A stretch of DNA of 64,000 bases from Microbacterium ulmi (GCF_011759705.1 NZ_JAAOZF010000001.1:1-64000), one strand, 5' to 3'. Counted from the first letter of the stretch, positions 1 through 8,198 are shown. The notes: a model not told the origin generated them from the sequence alone. Program-made: numbers and translations.

Positions 1-338
1 TCCAAAGGAATCTCACCCGATCCGAAGACCAGGACGAGGTAAAATTTGGCATTTGACAAGTGCACGCTGTTGAGTTCTCAAGGATCGGACACTCCCGCTG
101 CTCGGCCTTCCGGCTCCGCCCACGGGGCGACTTCCTGATTCGTCCCTCTACACGGAGTACTCAGGCCGGCGCTTCGTTCGGCATGACGCCGATCAGTGGT
201 CCCTAGCCTGTCCGTTGAGGGGACTACCCACCCTAGCACATCAGTGCCCCCACAGTGTGGGACGTTTGGGTTCTGTTCTCCGCTTGAGGGGGCGGGCCGT
301 TCGGCCTCTCGCTCTTCCCTGTGGGGCGAACAAGTAAT
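1..338 (-). promoter_or_regulatory. rrn leader: 16S rRNA leader region; rRNA operon lies off the left edge
   Basis: Read on the minus strand, the segment at 69-83 gives CCTTGAGAACTCAAC, the boxA-like antitermination element typical of actinobacterial rRNA leaders. It is followed by a short-stem processing region (the stretch reading GTGCACTTGTCAAATG) and then by the sequence that normally precedes 16S rRNA. The mature 16S 5' end is not reached, so the operon starts just beyond base 1 and is transcribed leftward. No protein gene is credible here. The boxA match is seen directly; the rRNA gene itself is inferred. Confidence 0.7.
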
Positions 339-368
339 ACTTTACGTGCCCCCACACCTCCCGTCGAA
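339..368 (-). promoter_or_regulatory. Candidate rRNA operon promoter
   Basis: On the minus strand TTCGAC (363-368) and TAAAGT (339-344) are separated by 18 bases, lie between tRNA-Cys and the boxA leader, and point toward the rRNA operon. It is the best pair I could find by eye in the leader. Other -10-like hexamers (TAGGGT at 231-236, TAGGGA at 202-207) lack a matching -35. Confidence 0.35.
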
Positions 369-446
369 TCCACCCCGCACCCCGGGCGTGTCGCACGACT
401 TCGCGTGCGTCGCCGTCGTCGGGAAAGCCCAGTTCACGCCTGGATC

Positions 447-521
447 TGGAGGTGCCTACGGGAGTCGAACCCGTCTCGACGGCTTTGCAGGCCGCTCCCT
501 CGACCGCTCAGGCAAGGCACC
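447..521 (-). tRNA. tRNA-Cys (anticodon GCA)
   Basis: The minus strand folds as a cloverleaf. The 7-bp acceptor is GGTGCCT/AGGCACC, the anticodon stem CGGC/GCCG encloses the loop CTGCAAA (anticodon GCA), and the T arm contains GGTTCGACTCC. The discriminator is U73, the classic cysteine identity base, and CCA is encoded (447-449). It sits directly upstream of the rRNA leader on the same strand. Confidence 0.95.
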
Positions 522-577
522 AGGAGCCGCAACGGTATCGCGTCCTTCGACGTCCGGGGCGCGTTGTTACGACCTGG

Positions 578-1492
578 TCATCGCGCGAGCGCGACGCCGC
601 GGTCGAACAGGGTCAGCTTCTCCGGATTCGCGATCGAGTAGATGTGGGTGATCAGCCCGTCTTCGACCGTGACGCTCACGATGCCCGCGAGCTGCCCGTC
701 CAGCTCCATCCGGATGCCGGCCTGGCCGTTCACCGTCGTCTCGACCGCGACGAGCACTCCCTCCAGCTTCGCCATCCCCCCGGCGAGGTAGCGGGCCAGT
801 CTCTTGGCGCCGACGATCGGCCGGCGCGCCGCGCCGCGCACCTGGCCGCCTCCGTCCGCGACCGAGACGACGTCGGGCGCGAGCACGTCCATGAGGGCCT
901 GGAGATCGCCGCTGTTGAGCGCTGTCACGAGCCGGTCCACGACCTCCCGGTGCTCCGCACGAGCGACGCGAACCCTCGGATGCCGGGCAGCGACATGCTC
1001 CTTCGCTCGGTGCGATATCTGCCGCACGGCCGCGGGAGTCTTGCCGACGGCATCCGCTATCTCGTCGTACGACAGGTCGAACACCTCGTGCAGCACGAAG
1101 ACGGCGCGCTCAGCGGGGCGGAGCGTCTCGAGAACGGTGAGCATCGCGATCGAGAGGCTCTCGGCGAGTTCGACGTCCTCCGCGACGTCGGGACTCGTCA
1201 GGAGCGGCTCGGGGAGCCACTCGCCGATGTAGTCTCCGCGACGCCGCGACACCGCGCGGAGGTGATTGAACGCCTGCCGCGTGACCGTGCGCATGAGGTA
1301 CGCCCGCGGCTCGCGCACCGCCGATCGGTCGGCCGACGCCCATCGCAGCCACGACTCCTGGAGCACGTCTTCTGCGTCCGCGGCCGAGCCGAGGAGTTCA
1401 TAGGCGACAGTGAAGAGCAGGTTGCGATGGACGAAGAACGGGTCGTCGTCCACGTGCGCGACGCTCTCCACCTCGGTGAGCCTACGCGCCAT
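578..1492 (-). CDS. ECF41-type sigma factor with C-terminal SnoaL-like domain
   Basis: RNA polymerase sigma factor of 304 aa, longer than ordinary ECF factors. Region 2 spans about residues 18-85 and region 4 about 112-168 (the helix-turn-helix around YDEIADAVGKTPAAVRQ). An NTF2/SnoaL-like extension follows (about 178-300). The extension carries DGGGQV (213-218) and NPEKL (289-293), close to the DGGGK and NPDKL motifs described for the ECF41 group, where this domain controls sigma activity in place of an anti-sigma factor. The start overlaps the end of the CMD gene by 11 bases, so the two are translationally coupled. ECF41 factors are usually encoded beside such a CMD/oxidoreductase/epimerase gene and activate only it. 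Assignment is strong; the inducing signal is unknown. Confidence 0.92.
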   Translation of the reverse strand: MARRLTEVESVAHVDDDPFFVHRNLLFTVAYELLGSAADAEDVLQESWLRWASADRSAVREPRAYLMRTVTRQAFNHLRAVSRRRGDYIGEWLPEPLLTSPDVAEDVELAESLSIAMLTVLETLRPAERAVFVLHEVFDLSYDEIADAVGKTPAAVRQISHRAKEHVAARHPRVRVARAEHREVVDRLVTALNSGDLQALMDVLAPDVVSVADGGGQVRGAARRPIVGAKRLARYLAGGMAKLEGVLVAVETTVNGQAGIRMELDGQLAGIVSVTVEDGLITHIYSIANPEKLTLFDRGVALAR

Positions 1493-2072
1493 CCGCTACC
1501 GACTGCGCAGCGGCGAGCGGCGGGAGCCCGCACGCGTCGGCGAAGAGCTCGGACGTGATGCCGAGGGCGACGTTCATCCGCGCGCTCATGTTCATGAACG
1601 AGACGCGCGCCGCCAGCTCTACGAGGGCCGCGGGTCCAAGCTCTGCGAGGAGGGCGTCCGACAGCTCGTCGGTCACCGCCGGCGGCGTCTGACTCGCCGC
1701 CTCGGCGTACTCCATGACCGTGCGCTCGAGCGGTGTGAAGACGGATGCCTCGCGCCAGCGCGGCACTTCGCGAACCTTGGCCTCGTCGAGTCCGCGGGTG
1801 TGGGCCATGAAGTAGTTGAGGTCGAGGCAGAAGCCGCAGCCGACGGACGCTGCCGCGGCCATGGCCGCATAGGTGGCGAGCTCCCTGTCGAGCTCTCGCC
1901 ATGCCTCGACTCTCCGGCCGATGCCCATGGCGTCCTTCATGACGGCCGGATGCTGCCACAGCACGCCGATCGAGTCCGGGACTCGACCCATCAGCTCGCG
2001 CGCGGCGAGCTTCACGATCGCTCCGTAGGCGCCTGAGACCTCGGTCGACGGGATGCGGGTGCTGGTGGTCAT
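1482..2072 (-). CDS. Carboxymuconolactone decarboxylase/AhpD-like protein, ECF41 partner
   Basis: 196 aa, all-helical AhpD-like fold with a CGFC (CxxC) redox motif at residues 79-82 in the sequence VGCGFCLDLNYF, suggesting a peroxidase or disulfide-reductase type of activity; the substrate is not known. I chose the ATG at 2072 because AAGGAG lies 5 bases upstream; an upstream in-frame ATG at 2105 has no such site. It is the first gene of a two-gene operon with the ECF41 sigma factor, which begins inside its 3' end. This pairing is the defining genomic context of ECF41, and the gene is the expected sole target of that sigma factor. Confidence 0.88.
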   Translation of the reverse strand: MTTSTRIPSTEVSGAYGAIVKLAARELMGRVPDSIGVLWQHPAVMKDAMGIGRRVEAWRELDRELATYAAMAAAASVGCGFCLDLNYFMAHTRGLDEAKVREVPRWREASVFTPLERTVMEYAEAASQTPPAVTDELSDALLAELGPAALVELAARVSFMNMSARMNVALGITSELFADACGLPPLAAAQSVADGA

Positions 2073-2108
2073 GTCTTCTCCTTGATCGGTGGGTCCCTTC
2101 GACATGAA

Positions 2109-2135
2109 GACACCGGCCGGCGCTCCACCGTGACA
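2109..2135 (-). promoter_or_regulatory. Predicted ECF41 autoregulated promoter
   Basis: On the minus strand TGTCACG (2129-2135), exactly 16 bases, then TGTC (2109-2112). The published ECF41 promoter motif is TGTCACA-N16-CGTC. It lies 37 bases upstream of the CMD start and points into the CMD-sigma operon. Two of eleven motif bases differ. The match is seen directly; use by the adjacent sigma factor is inferred. Confidence 0.7.
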
Positions 2136-2303
2136 TCCCGCCTCACGCGCATCCCGACAGAAGGCGGGGCAAGGATCGCGCGGCGAGCCAGAACACCGCG
2201 ACCTCGAACTCGCCCGTCGCCGAGCTTGACGAGAGGACCCCTATGCGTCGCCGTCGCGACGAGGCCCGGAATGCCCTCCCGGCTCACTTCGTTCACGCCC
2301 ACT

Positions 2304-3332
2304 ATGAGATCGATCGTCTACACCCGCACCGGTGACTCCTCCGTCCTGACGCTCGTCGACCGCGAACCGGCATCGCCGGGGGTGGGCGAAGTCCGCGTCA
2401 AGGTCGCGGTCTCGGGCGTCAACCCGACCGACTGGAAGTCGCGGGCGGGCGGCGGCAGGGGCCCGGCGTTCGACGAGATCGTGCCGAATCAGGATGGCGC
2501 AGGAGTCGTCGACGCCGTCGGCGAAGGAGTGACCGACGTGAGCGTGGGCGACCGGGTGTGGCTGTATCTCGCGCAGCACGAGCGCCCCACCGGCACCGCT
2601 CAGGAGTTCACCGTCGTTCCGGCGTCACGCGCCGTCCGCCTCCCCGAAGGAGTGGGCTTCGACGTCGGCGCGAGCCTCGGCGTCCCCGCCCTGACGGCAC
2701 ATCGAGCGCTGACGGTGCACGAGTCCGGTCCGGCGCGGCTGTCGCCGGGGTCTCTCGCGGGTCGCGTCGTGCTCGTGGCGGGCGGAGCCGGGGCAGTCGG
2801 GCACGCCGCGATCCAGTTGGCGGTGTGGGCCGGCGCGACCGTGATCGCGACCGTCAGCAGTGAGGAGAAGGAGGCTCTCGCCCGGCGCGCGGGCGCCCAC
2901 CACGTCGTCCGGTACACCGAGGCCGGCGTCGCAGATCGGATCGAGGCGCTGGCTCCACGGGGCGTCGACCACGTCGTCGAGGTGTCTCTCGCCGAGAACG
3001 CGCCGCTCGACGCGCGAGTGCTCGCGAACCACGGAAGCCTCGCGTATTACGCCGACAACGGTGGCGACCGGGCGACGATCCCGATGCGTCCCACGTTCGC
3101 GAAGAACCTCCGCCTCCAGGGCCTTCTCCTGTACACCGTCGGAGATGCGGTGCTCGCCGCGGCCACGGAGGACATCACAGCGGCGGTGCGCGACGGCGCG
3201 CTGCCCGTCGGCGAGCAGGCCGGGCTGCCCTTGACGTGGTTCCCGCTGGAGCAGACGGCCGCGGCGCACGATGCCGTGGAGCAGGGCGCCGTCGGCAAAG
3301 TGCTCATCGATGTCTCGGGCGAGAGCCGCTGA
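2304..3332 (+). CDS. NADPH:quinone oxidoreductase-like MDR protein
   Basis: Zinc-free medium-chain dehydrogenase/reductase of 342 aa. The GroES-like N-terminal half contains VNPTDWKSR (about 40-47), typical of quinone oxidoreductases. The Rossmann half starts at the nucleotide-binding motif AGGAGAVG (about 159-166). No catalytic zinc cysteines are visible. It probably reduces quinones or enones with NADPH in the cytosol. I chose the ATG at 2304 because family members begin with the MRxIVYTRTG pattern; an ATG at 2271 with GAGG upstream is an alternative. Divergent from the ECF41 operon and convergent with the hydrolase. Confidence 0.85.
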   Translation: MRSIVYTRTGDSSVLTLVDREPASPGVGEVRVKVAVSGVNPTDWKSRAGGGRGPAFDEIVPNQDGAGVVDAVGEGVTDVSVGDRVWLYLAQHERPTGTAQEFTVVPASRAVRLPEGVGFDVGASLGVPALTAHRALTVHESGPARLSPGSLAGRVVLVAGGAGAVGHAAIQLAVWAGATVIATVSSEEKEALARRAGAHHVVRYTEAGVADRIEALAPRGVDHVVEVSLAENAPLDARVLANHGSLAYYADNGGDRATIPMRPTFAKNLRLQGLLLYTVGDAVLAAATEDITAAVRDGALPVGEQAGLPLTWFPLEQTAAAHDAVEQGAVGKVLIDVSGESR

Positions 3333-3383
3333 CGGGGCCGACGCGGCCGAGCGAAGCTCGGGCGCATCCGTCCTGCTGAACCG

Positions 3384-4160
3384 CTACCGCGCGCGCTCGG
3401 CGACGACGCGTGCCGTCGCGACCGGATCGGGGCGGTGCATGATCGACTCGGGAACGACGACGAGCTCTGCGTGAGGAATCGAGGCCGCGAGGCGATCGGA
3501 TGCCGCGATCAGCAGCGGGAAGGTCTGCTCGCCCCGCAGCACCGTCACCCGCTGCGATACCGCGAGCATGTCGGCTGTAGGTGTGGAGACGTGACGCGTG
3601 AGCGCCGTGTCGTAGACGGTCGACTGCGCGATCGGCACGAGCGCGGCGAACTGCTCGCTCGCGCGGAAGTTCTCGACCATCTCCCGCGGGAGTCCGACCG
3701 CCTCGAGCTGGAACGTGACGATCGCCTCCTCGGCGCGCCCGTCGTCGACCAGACGCTGCAGGCGCTCCCCGAGGTCGTCGGCGGGCTCGTCGACCCCGAA
3801 CCGGAAGGGCGGCTCTGAGAGGAACAGCCCCTGCATCGGAACGCCGAGGGATGCCGCGAACAGGGCGAGGACGGCTCCGGAGGAGTGTCCGAGGACGACG
3901 GCGTCGCCTCCCGAGGCTCTGATGACGGCGTCGAGATCGTCGACCTCGTCCGTGGGCTCGGATCCGCGGCGGTCTCCGCTCGAGCCACGCGCGCGCCGAT
4001 CCCACGTGACGGCCCGGAATCCGGCATCCGCAAGGGCCGCGGCGAGAGGACTCGCGTCGTCTGCCGTCGACAGGGCGCCGTTCACGATGACGACGACAGG
4101 CCCGTCACCGATGTGCCGGTAGGCGATCGAGGTTCCATCGTCCGAGGTCGCGAAGTCCAT
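3384..4160 (-). CDS. Alpha/beta-fold hydrolase
   Basis: 258 aa, the usual size for a minimal alpha/beta hydrolase. The nucleophile elbow GHSSG places the catalytic Ser at about residue 93. Family features include VNGAL (oxyanion-hole region, about 27-30), WDRRARGSS (about 53-61) and a C-terminal His in ESIMHRPDP. No signal peptide is visible, so it is likely cytosolic. It is a general esterase/hydrolase and the substrate cannot be read from sequence. It converges on the quinone oxidoreductase gene with a gap of about 50 bases. Confidence 0.8.
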   Translation of the reverse strand: MDFATSDDGTSIAYRHIGDGPVVVIVNGALSTADDASPLAAALADAGFRAVTWDRRARGSSGDRRGSEPTDEVDDLDAVIRASGGDAVVLGHSSGAVLALFAASLGVPMQGLFLSEPPFRFGVDEPADDLGERLQRLVDDGRAEEAIVTFQLEAVGLPREMVENFRASEQFAALVPIAQSTVYDTALTRHVSTPTADMLAVSQRVTVLRGEQTFPLLIAASDRLAASIPHAELVVVPESIMHRPDPVATARVVAERAR

Positions 4161-4254
4161 GATCCGACGATAACGAGCGGGTCGGACACTCCGCCGCCCG
4201 CGACTGCCGCCTCGCGGTCGCCTCGGGGACGGATGGGCGGCGACGATGCGCTTC

Positions 4255-4522
4255 TCAGGCCTTGGGCTCGTGCACGGCGGTCATCGCCTCGAGCAGCGTG
4301 TCGTGAATGTAGGCGAGCTCGGGCGAGACCACTCCCCATCCGCGGCCTTGCTCCTCGACGGTCCAGTCCTGGTCGCCGGACTCTTCTTCCCAGAGCATTC
4401 AACGAGTCGAGCCCCGCGATCCAGCTCTCCCGGATACATCGATGGAGATCGCCTCGGGCCACCCGCCGGCCGTCAACGCGGCTCAGTGATGGATGCTGCG
4501 CATCCGTGAGCCGCCAGAGAGG
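4255..4522 (-). pseudogene. Frameshifted remnant of an unrecognised gene
   Basis: Two stretches with protein-like composition lie in different minus-strand frames. The upstream one, open from about 4522, includes LHRCIRESWIAGLDSLNA. It ends near 4390-4400, and a +1 shift there continues as LWEEESGDQDWTVEEQGRGW and on to IHDTLLEAMTAVHEPKA and a stop at 4255. Read as an intact gene, the second part alone would be a 47-codon ORF starting at 4398 with no ribosome-binding site and a stop codon directly before it. I do not recognise the family. It could also be a real small ORF or a sequencing error; bases 4161-4254 and 4523-4577 show nothing clear. Confidence 0.35.
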
Positions 4523-4577
4523 TCAGTTCGAGAACCGGAACTCCACCGGGTGACGTCACTGATGGGCATCTGCGCCC

Positions 4578-5111
4578 CTATCCGATCATCGGGACAGCGT
4601 CGAACGGGGGAGGCGGATCCGACCGCAACCGACCGTACGTATCGACATCGATCCTCTGCCCGCCGACAAGGAACTTCTCGCGCTCCGTCCCCTCCTTGAC
4701 GAACCCGGCATGCATGGCGATCGCACCGGATGCGGGGTTGTTGACCCGATGCCCGAGTTCGAGGCGTTGCAGTCCGCGCACCGTCAGCGCCCACTCCGCA
4801 ACGGTAGCCGCGGCGCGGGACATCCAGCCTCGACCTCGTGCAGCATCCGACATCCAGTACCAGAACCATCCGTTCCGGTTCGCTTCGTCGACGGTGACGC
4901 AGACGAGGCCGACCAGCATGTCGCCTTCAGCCACGGCCCACGCCTCGTGCGGCGAGTCGGCTGCAATCAGCCGGTCAACGTACCGCTCAGCTTCGGGCAC
5001 ATTTGATACGTCGCCTTGGCGCGCCATGTCCGGGTTCGACGCGAAGGCCGCGAGCACAGCGGAAGCATCAGTCCGTCGAAGTCGCCGGAGCACGGCTGAC
5101 GGGTCGCTCAC
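4578..5111 (-). CDS. GNAT-family N-acetyltransferase (RimJ/RimL-like)
   Basis: 177 aa with the GNAT layout: N-terminal LRRLRRTDASAVLAAFAS, central strands around GLVCVTVDEANRNGWFWYW, the acetyl-CoA loop region ARGRGWMSRA (about 92-101), and the C-terminal motif LQRLELGHRVNNPASGAIAM (about 114-133), which is characteristic of the RimJ/RimL branch that acetylates amines or protein N-termini. The GTG start at 5111 is preceded by GAGGG. The acceptor substrate is not predictable. Confidence 0.85.
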   Translation of the reverse strand: MSDPSAVLRRLRRTDASAVLAAFASNPDMARQGDVSNVPEAERYVDRLIAADSPHEAWAVAEGDMLVGLVCVTVDEANRNGWFWYWMSDAARGRGWMSRAAATVAEWALTVRGLQRLELGHRVNNPASGAIAMHAGFVKEGTEREKFLVGGQRIDVDTYGRLRSDPPPPFDAVPMIG

Positions 5112-5181
5112 GCGACCCTCAGCGGCGTGATCACGGCGATGTGCTCAGCTGCTCGCGCGAGCAGCACATCGTCGGTCTTCC

Positions 5182-5592
5182 TCACGAGGTGCTCATCGCG
5201 CCGGGAGCGATCACGTCGAGTCCCGCAGACCTCGCCGCCTCACCGAGCCGATGGTCGTACGTGAGGACGGCTTCAACATCAAGGCGCATCGCCGCCTCCA
5301 GATGCAAGGCGTCGAGGGTACGCAGATACGGCATCGGCAAGAAGCCCGCGGACCGATATGTGGCCCTGTCAAGCGCCGCGAGCGACACGCCATCGAGGAT
5401 TGCGGTGACCTTCGATTGGTCACGCCCCTCGCTCACTGCCATGCGACGCAGCTCCGTCTCGAGGAGATCACTCGAGACAAGCCTGGCAGGTGTGTGATCA
5501 AGCCAGTCCACCAGCGCCTGAGTTTCGTCCTGTGCGACCAGGAGCGCTCCGAGCGCAGAGGTGTCGACATAGACGAGCGGACCGTCCGTCAC
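5182..5592 (-). CDS. PIN-domain toxin, VapC-like
   Basis: 136-aa PIN nuclease. Conserved acidic positions are visible: the Asp of YVDTSAL (about residue 10), the Glu of LETELRR (about 46), the Asp of RTLDALHLEAA (about 93) and the Asp of TYDHRL (about 113), which together bind metal for RNA cleavage. Its start overlaps the antitoxin stop in an ATGA junction, the usual order for a type II toxin-antitoxin pair. The RNA target is unknown. Confidence 0.88.
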   Translation of the reverse strand: MTDGPLVYVDTSALGALLVAQDETQALVDWLDHTPARLVSSDLLETELRRMAVSEGRDQSKVTAILDGVSLAALDRATYRSAGFLPMPYLRTLDALHLEAAMRLDVEAVLTYDHRLGEAARSAGLDVIAPGAMSTS

Positions 5593-5870
5593 ACCCGGTC
5601 CTCCCGCATCTCATCCAGGATCCGGGTCATCGGACGGTCGCCCTCGGACCGCTGGGGCTTCAGCGCCGCCCAGCCACCCACACGCTTCGCCGGGCGGGCG
5701 ATGGGCAACGTGGGAGCCTGGGCATCGAGAGGGACGATGCGACCGACGGCGACTCCGCGGTTGGTCAGCACGAAGGAGCGCCCTTCGCCGACCGCGCGAA
5801 GCACGCGTCCGGACTCGTTGCGCAACTCGCGCTGCGAAAGGCTCTCGGGGTTCGGCTCACCCACACTCAT
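5589..5870 (-). CDS. Phd/YefM-type antitoxin of the VapC-like toxin
   Basis: 93 aa. The N-terminal part has the Phd/YefM pattern (SLSQRELRNESGRVLRAV, then SFVLTNRGVAVGRIVPL), which forms a DNA-binding dimer. The C-terminal tail, rich in charged residues and ending MTRILDEMREDRV, is the expected toxin-neutralising segment. It is the first gene of the pair. An inverted repeat overlapping a leaderless-type -10 lies immediately upstream and fits autorepression by the antitoxin-toxin complex. The start follows TACGAT by only 6 bases, so the mRNA is probably leaderless. Confidence 0.85.
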   Translation of the reverse strand: MSVGEPNPESLSQRELRNESGRVLRAVGEGRSFVLTNRGVAVGRIVPLDAQAPTLPIARPAKRVGGWAALKPQRSEGDRPMTRILDEMREDRV

Positions 5871-5876
5871 GGCGCG

Positions 5877-5895
5877 ATCGTAGCACCCGCGCTAC
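5877..5895 (-). promoter_or_regulatory. Leaderless -10 and palindromic operator of the toxin-antitoxin operon
   Basis: On the minus strand the inverted repeat GTAGC-N6-GCTAC (5880-5895) is perfect in both 5-base arms and overlaps the -10 hexamer TACGAT (5877-5882). The hexamer ends 6 bases before the antitoxin ATG. The geometry fits an operator that blocks the promoter when antitoxin binds. Seen directly; binding is inferred. Confidence 0.55.
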
Positions 5896-6024
5896 ACATT
5901 GGACCGGAACTCCACAGCATTGCGTCGCGGCTGGCGGTGTGCGCTCACATGTCACAGCGACCCCGGGCTCCGTACATGTGCACCGCACGTTGCGACGGCG
6001 GTCGGGCTATTTCAGACTCAACGG

Positions 6025-6414
6025 ATGAACTTCTTCCGGACTCCTCAGGTCGTCCTATTCACACGCGACATCGATCGCGCAGCGACCTTCTATTGTGCTC
6101 TCGGCTTCGAAGAGGCGTTCCGCACGCCAACAGCGGGTACCCCTATCCACGTCGATCTCGTCCTCGACGAGTACCGATTCGGCCTCGCCACAGAGACGAG
6201 CACACGTGAAGACCATGGCCTCAGCCCGGTCGCCCACGGCCAACGCGCGGCGGTGATCCTCTGGACTGATGACGTTCGTACAGGCTATTCGCGACTTATC
6301 GAGCTCGGCGCGAAGCCGATCAAGACGCCAGAGCCATGGCTCGGTCACTTGCTCATCGCATGGGTCGAGGACCTCGACGGGCATCTGATCCAGGTGGTGC
6401 AGGCCGTCAACTGA
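6025..6414 (+). CDS. VOC superfamily (glyoxalase/bleomycin-resistance-like) protein
   Basis: 129 aa, one glyoxalase-fold unit pair. It opens with VVLFTRDIDRAATFYCALGF, typical of vicinal-oxygen-chelate proteins, and ends with the family motif WVEDLDGHLIQVVQ (about 112-125), which usually supplies a metal ligand. Its ATG follows an A/T-richer segment but has no clear Shine-Dalgarno site. Function could be small-molecule modification or binding; no substrate can be assigned. Convergent with ychF. Confidence 0.8.
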   Translation: MNFFRTPQVVLFTRDIDRAATFYCALGFEEAFRTPTAGTPIHVDLVLDEYRFGLATETSTREDHGLSPVAHGQRAAVILWTDDVRTGYSRLIELGAKPIKTPEPWLGHLLIAWVEDLDGHLIQVVQAVN

Positions 6415-6436
6415 GGACAGGCCGCGCCGGGACGCG

Positions 6437-7510
6437 CTACACGTTGAACCGGAACTCCACGACATCCCCGTCCTGCATGACGTAGTCCTTGCCCTCGAGC
6501 CGAGCCTTGCCTGCCGCCCGCGCCGAGGCGACCGATCCCGCGGCGACCAGGTCGGCGAACGAGATGACCTCGGCCTTGATGAAGCCCTTCTCGAAGTCCG
6601 TATGGATGACGCCCGCGGCCTGCGGGGCCTTCCAGCCCTTCCCGATCGTCCAGGCGCGCGTCTCCTTCGGCCCCGCCGTCAGGTAGGTCTGGAGTCCGAG
6701 CGTGTCGAAGCCGATGCGGGCGAGCTGGTCGAGCCCCGACTCCTCCTGACCGGTCGAGGCGAGCAGCTCCGCGGCATCCTCCGGTTCCAGGTCGATGAGC
6801 TCCGACTCGATCTTGGCGTCGAGGAACACCGCGTGAGCCGGCGCGACGAGAGATTCGAGAGCTGCCTTGCGCGCGGCATCCGTCAAGACGGCCTCGTCGA
6901 CGTTGAAGACGAAGATGAACGGCTTCGCGGTCAGCAGGCCGAGCTCGCGGATCGGGGCGAGATCCAGCCCCGAGGCCGACAGCAGCTCACCGCGCTGCAG
7001 CGCCTCCTGCGCCTCGAGCGCGGTCGACAGCACGACGGGGTCGGTCTTCTTGCCCCGCACCTCCTTCTCGTAGCGCACGATCGCCTTCTCGAGGGTCTCG
7101 AGGTCGGCGAGCTGCAGCTCCGCGTTGATCGTCTCAAGATCCCTCAGCGGGTCGACCCCGCCCTCGACGTGCACGACGTCGTCGTCGGCGAAGCCGCGCA
7201 CGACCTGCGCGATCGCGTCGGCCTCGCGGATGTTGGCGAGGAACTTGTTCCCCAGGCCCTCACCCTCCGAAGCGCCGCGGACGATGCCCGCGATGTCGAC
7301 GAACGACACGGCGGCGGGCAGGATGCGCTCCGAGCCGAAGATCTCCGCGAGCGTGTTCAGCCGGGAGTCCGGGAGGTTCACGACCCCGATGTTGGGCTCG
7401 ATCGTCGCGAACGGGTAGTTCGCGGCGAGCACCGAGTTCTTGGTCAGCGCGTTGAAGAGGGTCGACTTGCCGACATTGGGGAGACCGACGATTCCGATGG
7501 TAAGAGCCAC
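6437..7510 (-). CDS. ychF: Redox-regulated ATPase YchF
   Basis: Obg-family P-loop NTPase of 357 aa that prefers ATP, associates with ribosomes and acts in stress adaptation. Visible: the G1 loop GLPNVGKST near the N-terminus, the G3 region around DIAGIVRGAS, and the C-terminal TGS domain ending GDVVEFRFNV, the family's usual terminus. I chose the GTG at 7510 over the ATG at 7516. The predicted protein then starts ALTIGIVG as in relatives, and TAGACT (7519-7524) sits 8 bases upstream, right for a leaderless transcript; from the ATG the spacing would be 2. Confidence 0.95.
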   Translation of the reverse strand: MALTIGIVGLPNVGKSTLFNALTKNSVLAANYPFATIEPNIGVVNLPDSRLNTLAEIFGSERILPAAVSFVDIAGIVRGASEGEGLGNKFLANIREADAIAQVVRGFADDDVVHVEGGVDPLRDLETINAELQLADLETLEKAIVRYEKEVRGKKTDPVVLSTALEAQEALQRGELLSASGLDLAPIRELGLLTAKPFIFVFNVDEAVLTDAARKAALESLVAPAHAVFLDAKIESELIDLEPEDAAELLASTGQEESGLDQLARIGFDTLGLQTYLTAGPKETRAWTIGKGWKAPQAAGVIHTDFEKGFIKAEVISFADLVAAGSVASARAAGKARLEGKDYVMQDGDVVEFRFNV

Positions 7511-7518
7511 GGGCATCC

Positions 7519-7524
7519 AGTCTA
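7519..7524 (-). promoter_or_regulatory. Leaderless-type -10 of ychF
   Basis: TAGACT on the minus strand ends 8 bases before the GTG at 7510. Confidence 0.5.
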
Positions 7525-7574
7525 CGTGGGACGGGATACCGCTTCCTGGGCGCCGGCGCCGCGGGCAACCGCCG

Positions 7575-8198
7575 TCAGCGGGGCGGCCCGTCGGGGTCGA
7601 CGCGCCACCGCATGAGGACGTTGCCCGACTCCTCCCACACGTGCGTTCCGAGGAGCTTGAGCGCGACGGGCGGCCGCTCGTCGAAGAGCGGCACGCCCCC
7701 GCCCGCGATGAGCGGGAAGGTCACGAGGTGCAGCTCGTCGACGAGTCCTGCATGCATGAGGTCGTTCCACAGCACTCGCCCGAGGAGGATCAGGATGCCG
7801 CGCCCGTCCTGCGCCTTGAGCCGGGCGACCTCGGCACGGGAGTCTGCGATCCGCACGACGCGCGTGTTCGGGTGGGACGCGATGTCGTCGTCCGTGACGG
7901 TGTCGGAGACGACGATCTTCTCGACGTCCCGGATGAGCGCGGCGAGCTCCCTGCGGATCCGCGTCGCTCCCGCGTCGCGCTCGACGCCCGCCCAGTACTC
8001 CATGTTGCCGAGCGACGAACGCCTGCCCGACAGGATGAGCGTGCCGGCATCCCGCAGCAGGCCCGCCGTGTAGTGGTCGAAGCTGTCGGCGCCGCGATAG
8101 TCGGGGTGCCAGTGCTCGAAGAACGACGCGATGTCGTGGTCGTCGTCTTCGTAGCACCCGTCGACGGTCGTGAAGTTGCAGACTGTCAGCGGCCGCAT
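7575..8198 (-). CDS. Dihydrofolate reductase-like (RibD C-terminal domain) protein
   Basis: 207 aa with the RibD-C/DHFR fold: N-terminal [13 protein letters not shown], a central [13 protein letters not shown] segment, [20 protein letters not shown], and the C-terminal [15 protein letters not shown] (about 158-172), which is diagnostic of this group. Such stand-alone proteins are usually called dihydrofolate reductase family, but their true substrates are mostly unknown. The ATG overlaps the methyltransferase stop in an ATGA junction, so it is cotranslated with it. Confidence 0.85.
   Translation of the reverse strand: MRPLTVCNFTTVDGCYEDDDHDIASFFEHWHPDYRGADSFDHYTAGLLRDAGTLILSGRRSSLGNMEYWAGVERDAGATRIRRELAALIRDVEKIVVSDTVTDDDIASHPNTRVVRIADSRAEVARLKAQDGRGILILLGRVLWNDLMHAGLVDELHLVTFPLIAGGGVPLFDERPPVALKLLGTHVWEESGNVLMRWRVDPDGPPR

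Noticed and set aside
202..236. TAGGGT and TAGGGA as rRNA promoter -10 hexamers
   Set aside because: No plausible -35 lies 16-19 bases upstream of either; the pair at 339-368 fits better.
2082..2303. N-terminal extension of the quinone oxidoreductase from 2082
   Set aside because: The extra 74 residues are Arg/Pro/Thr-rich, overlap the promoter of the ECF41 operon on the other strand, and do not resemble the family N-terminus.
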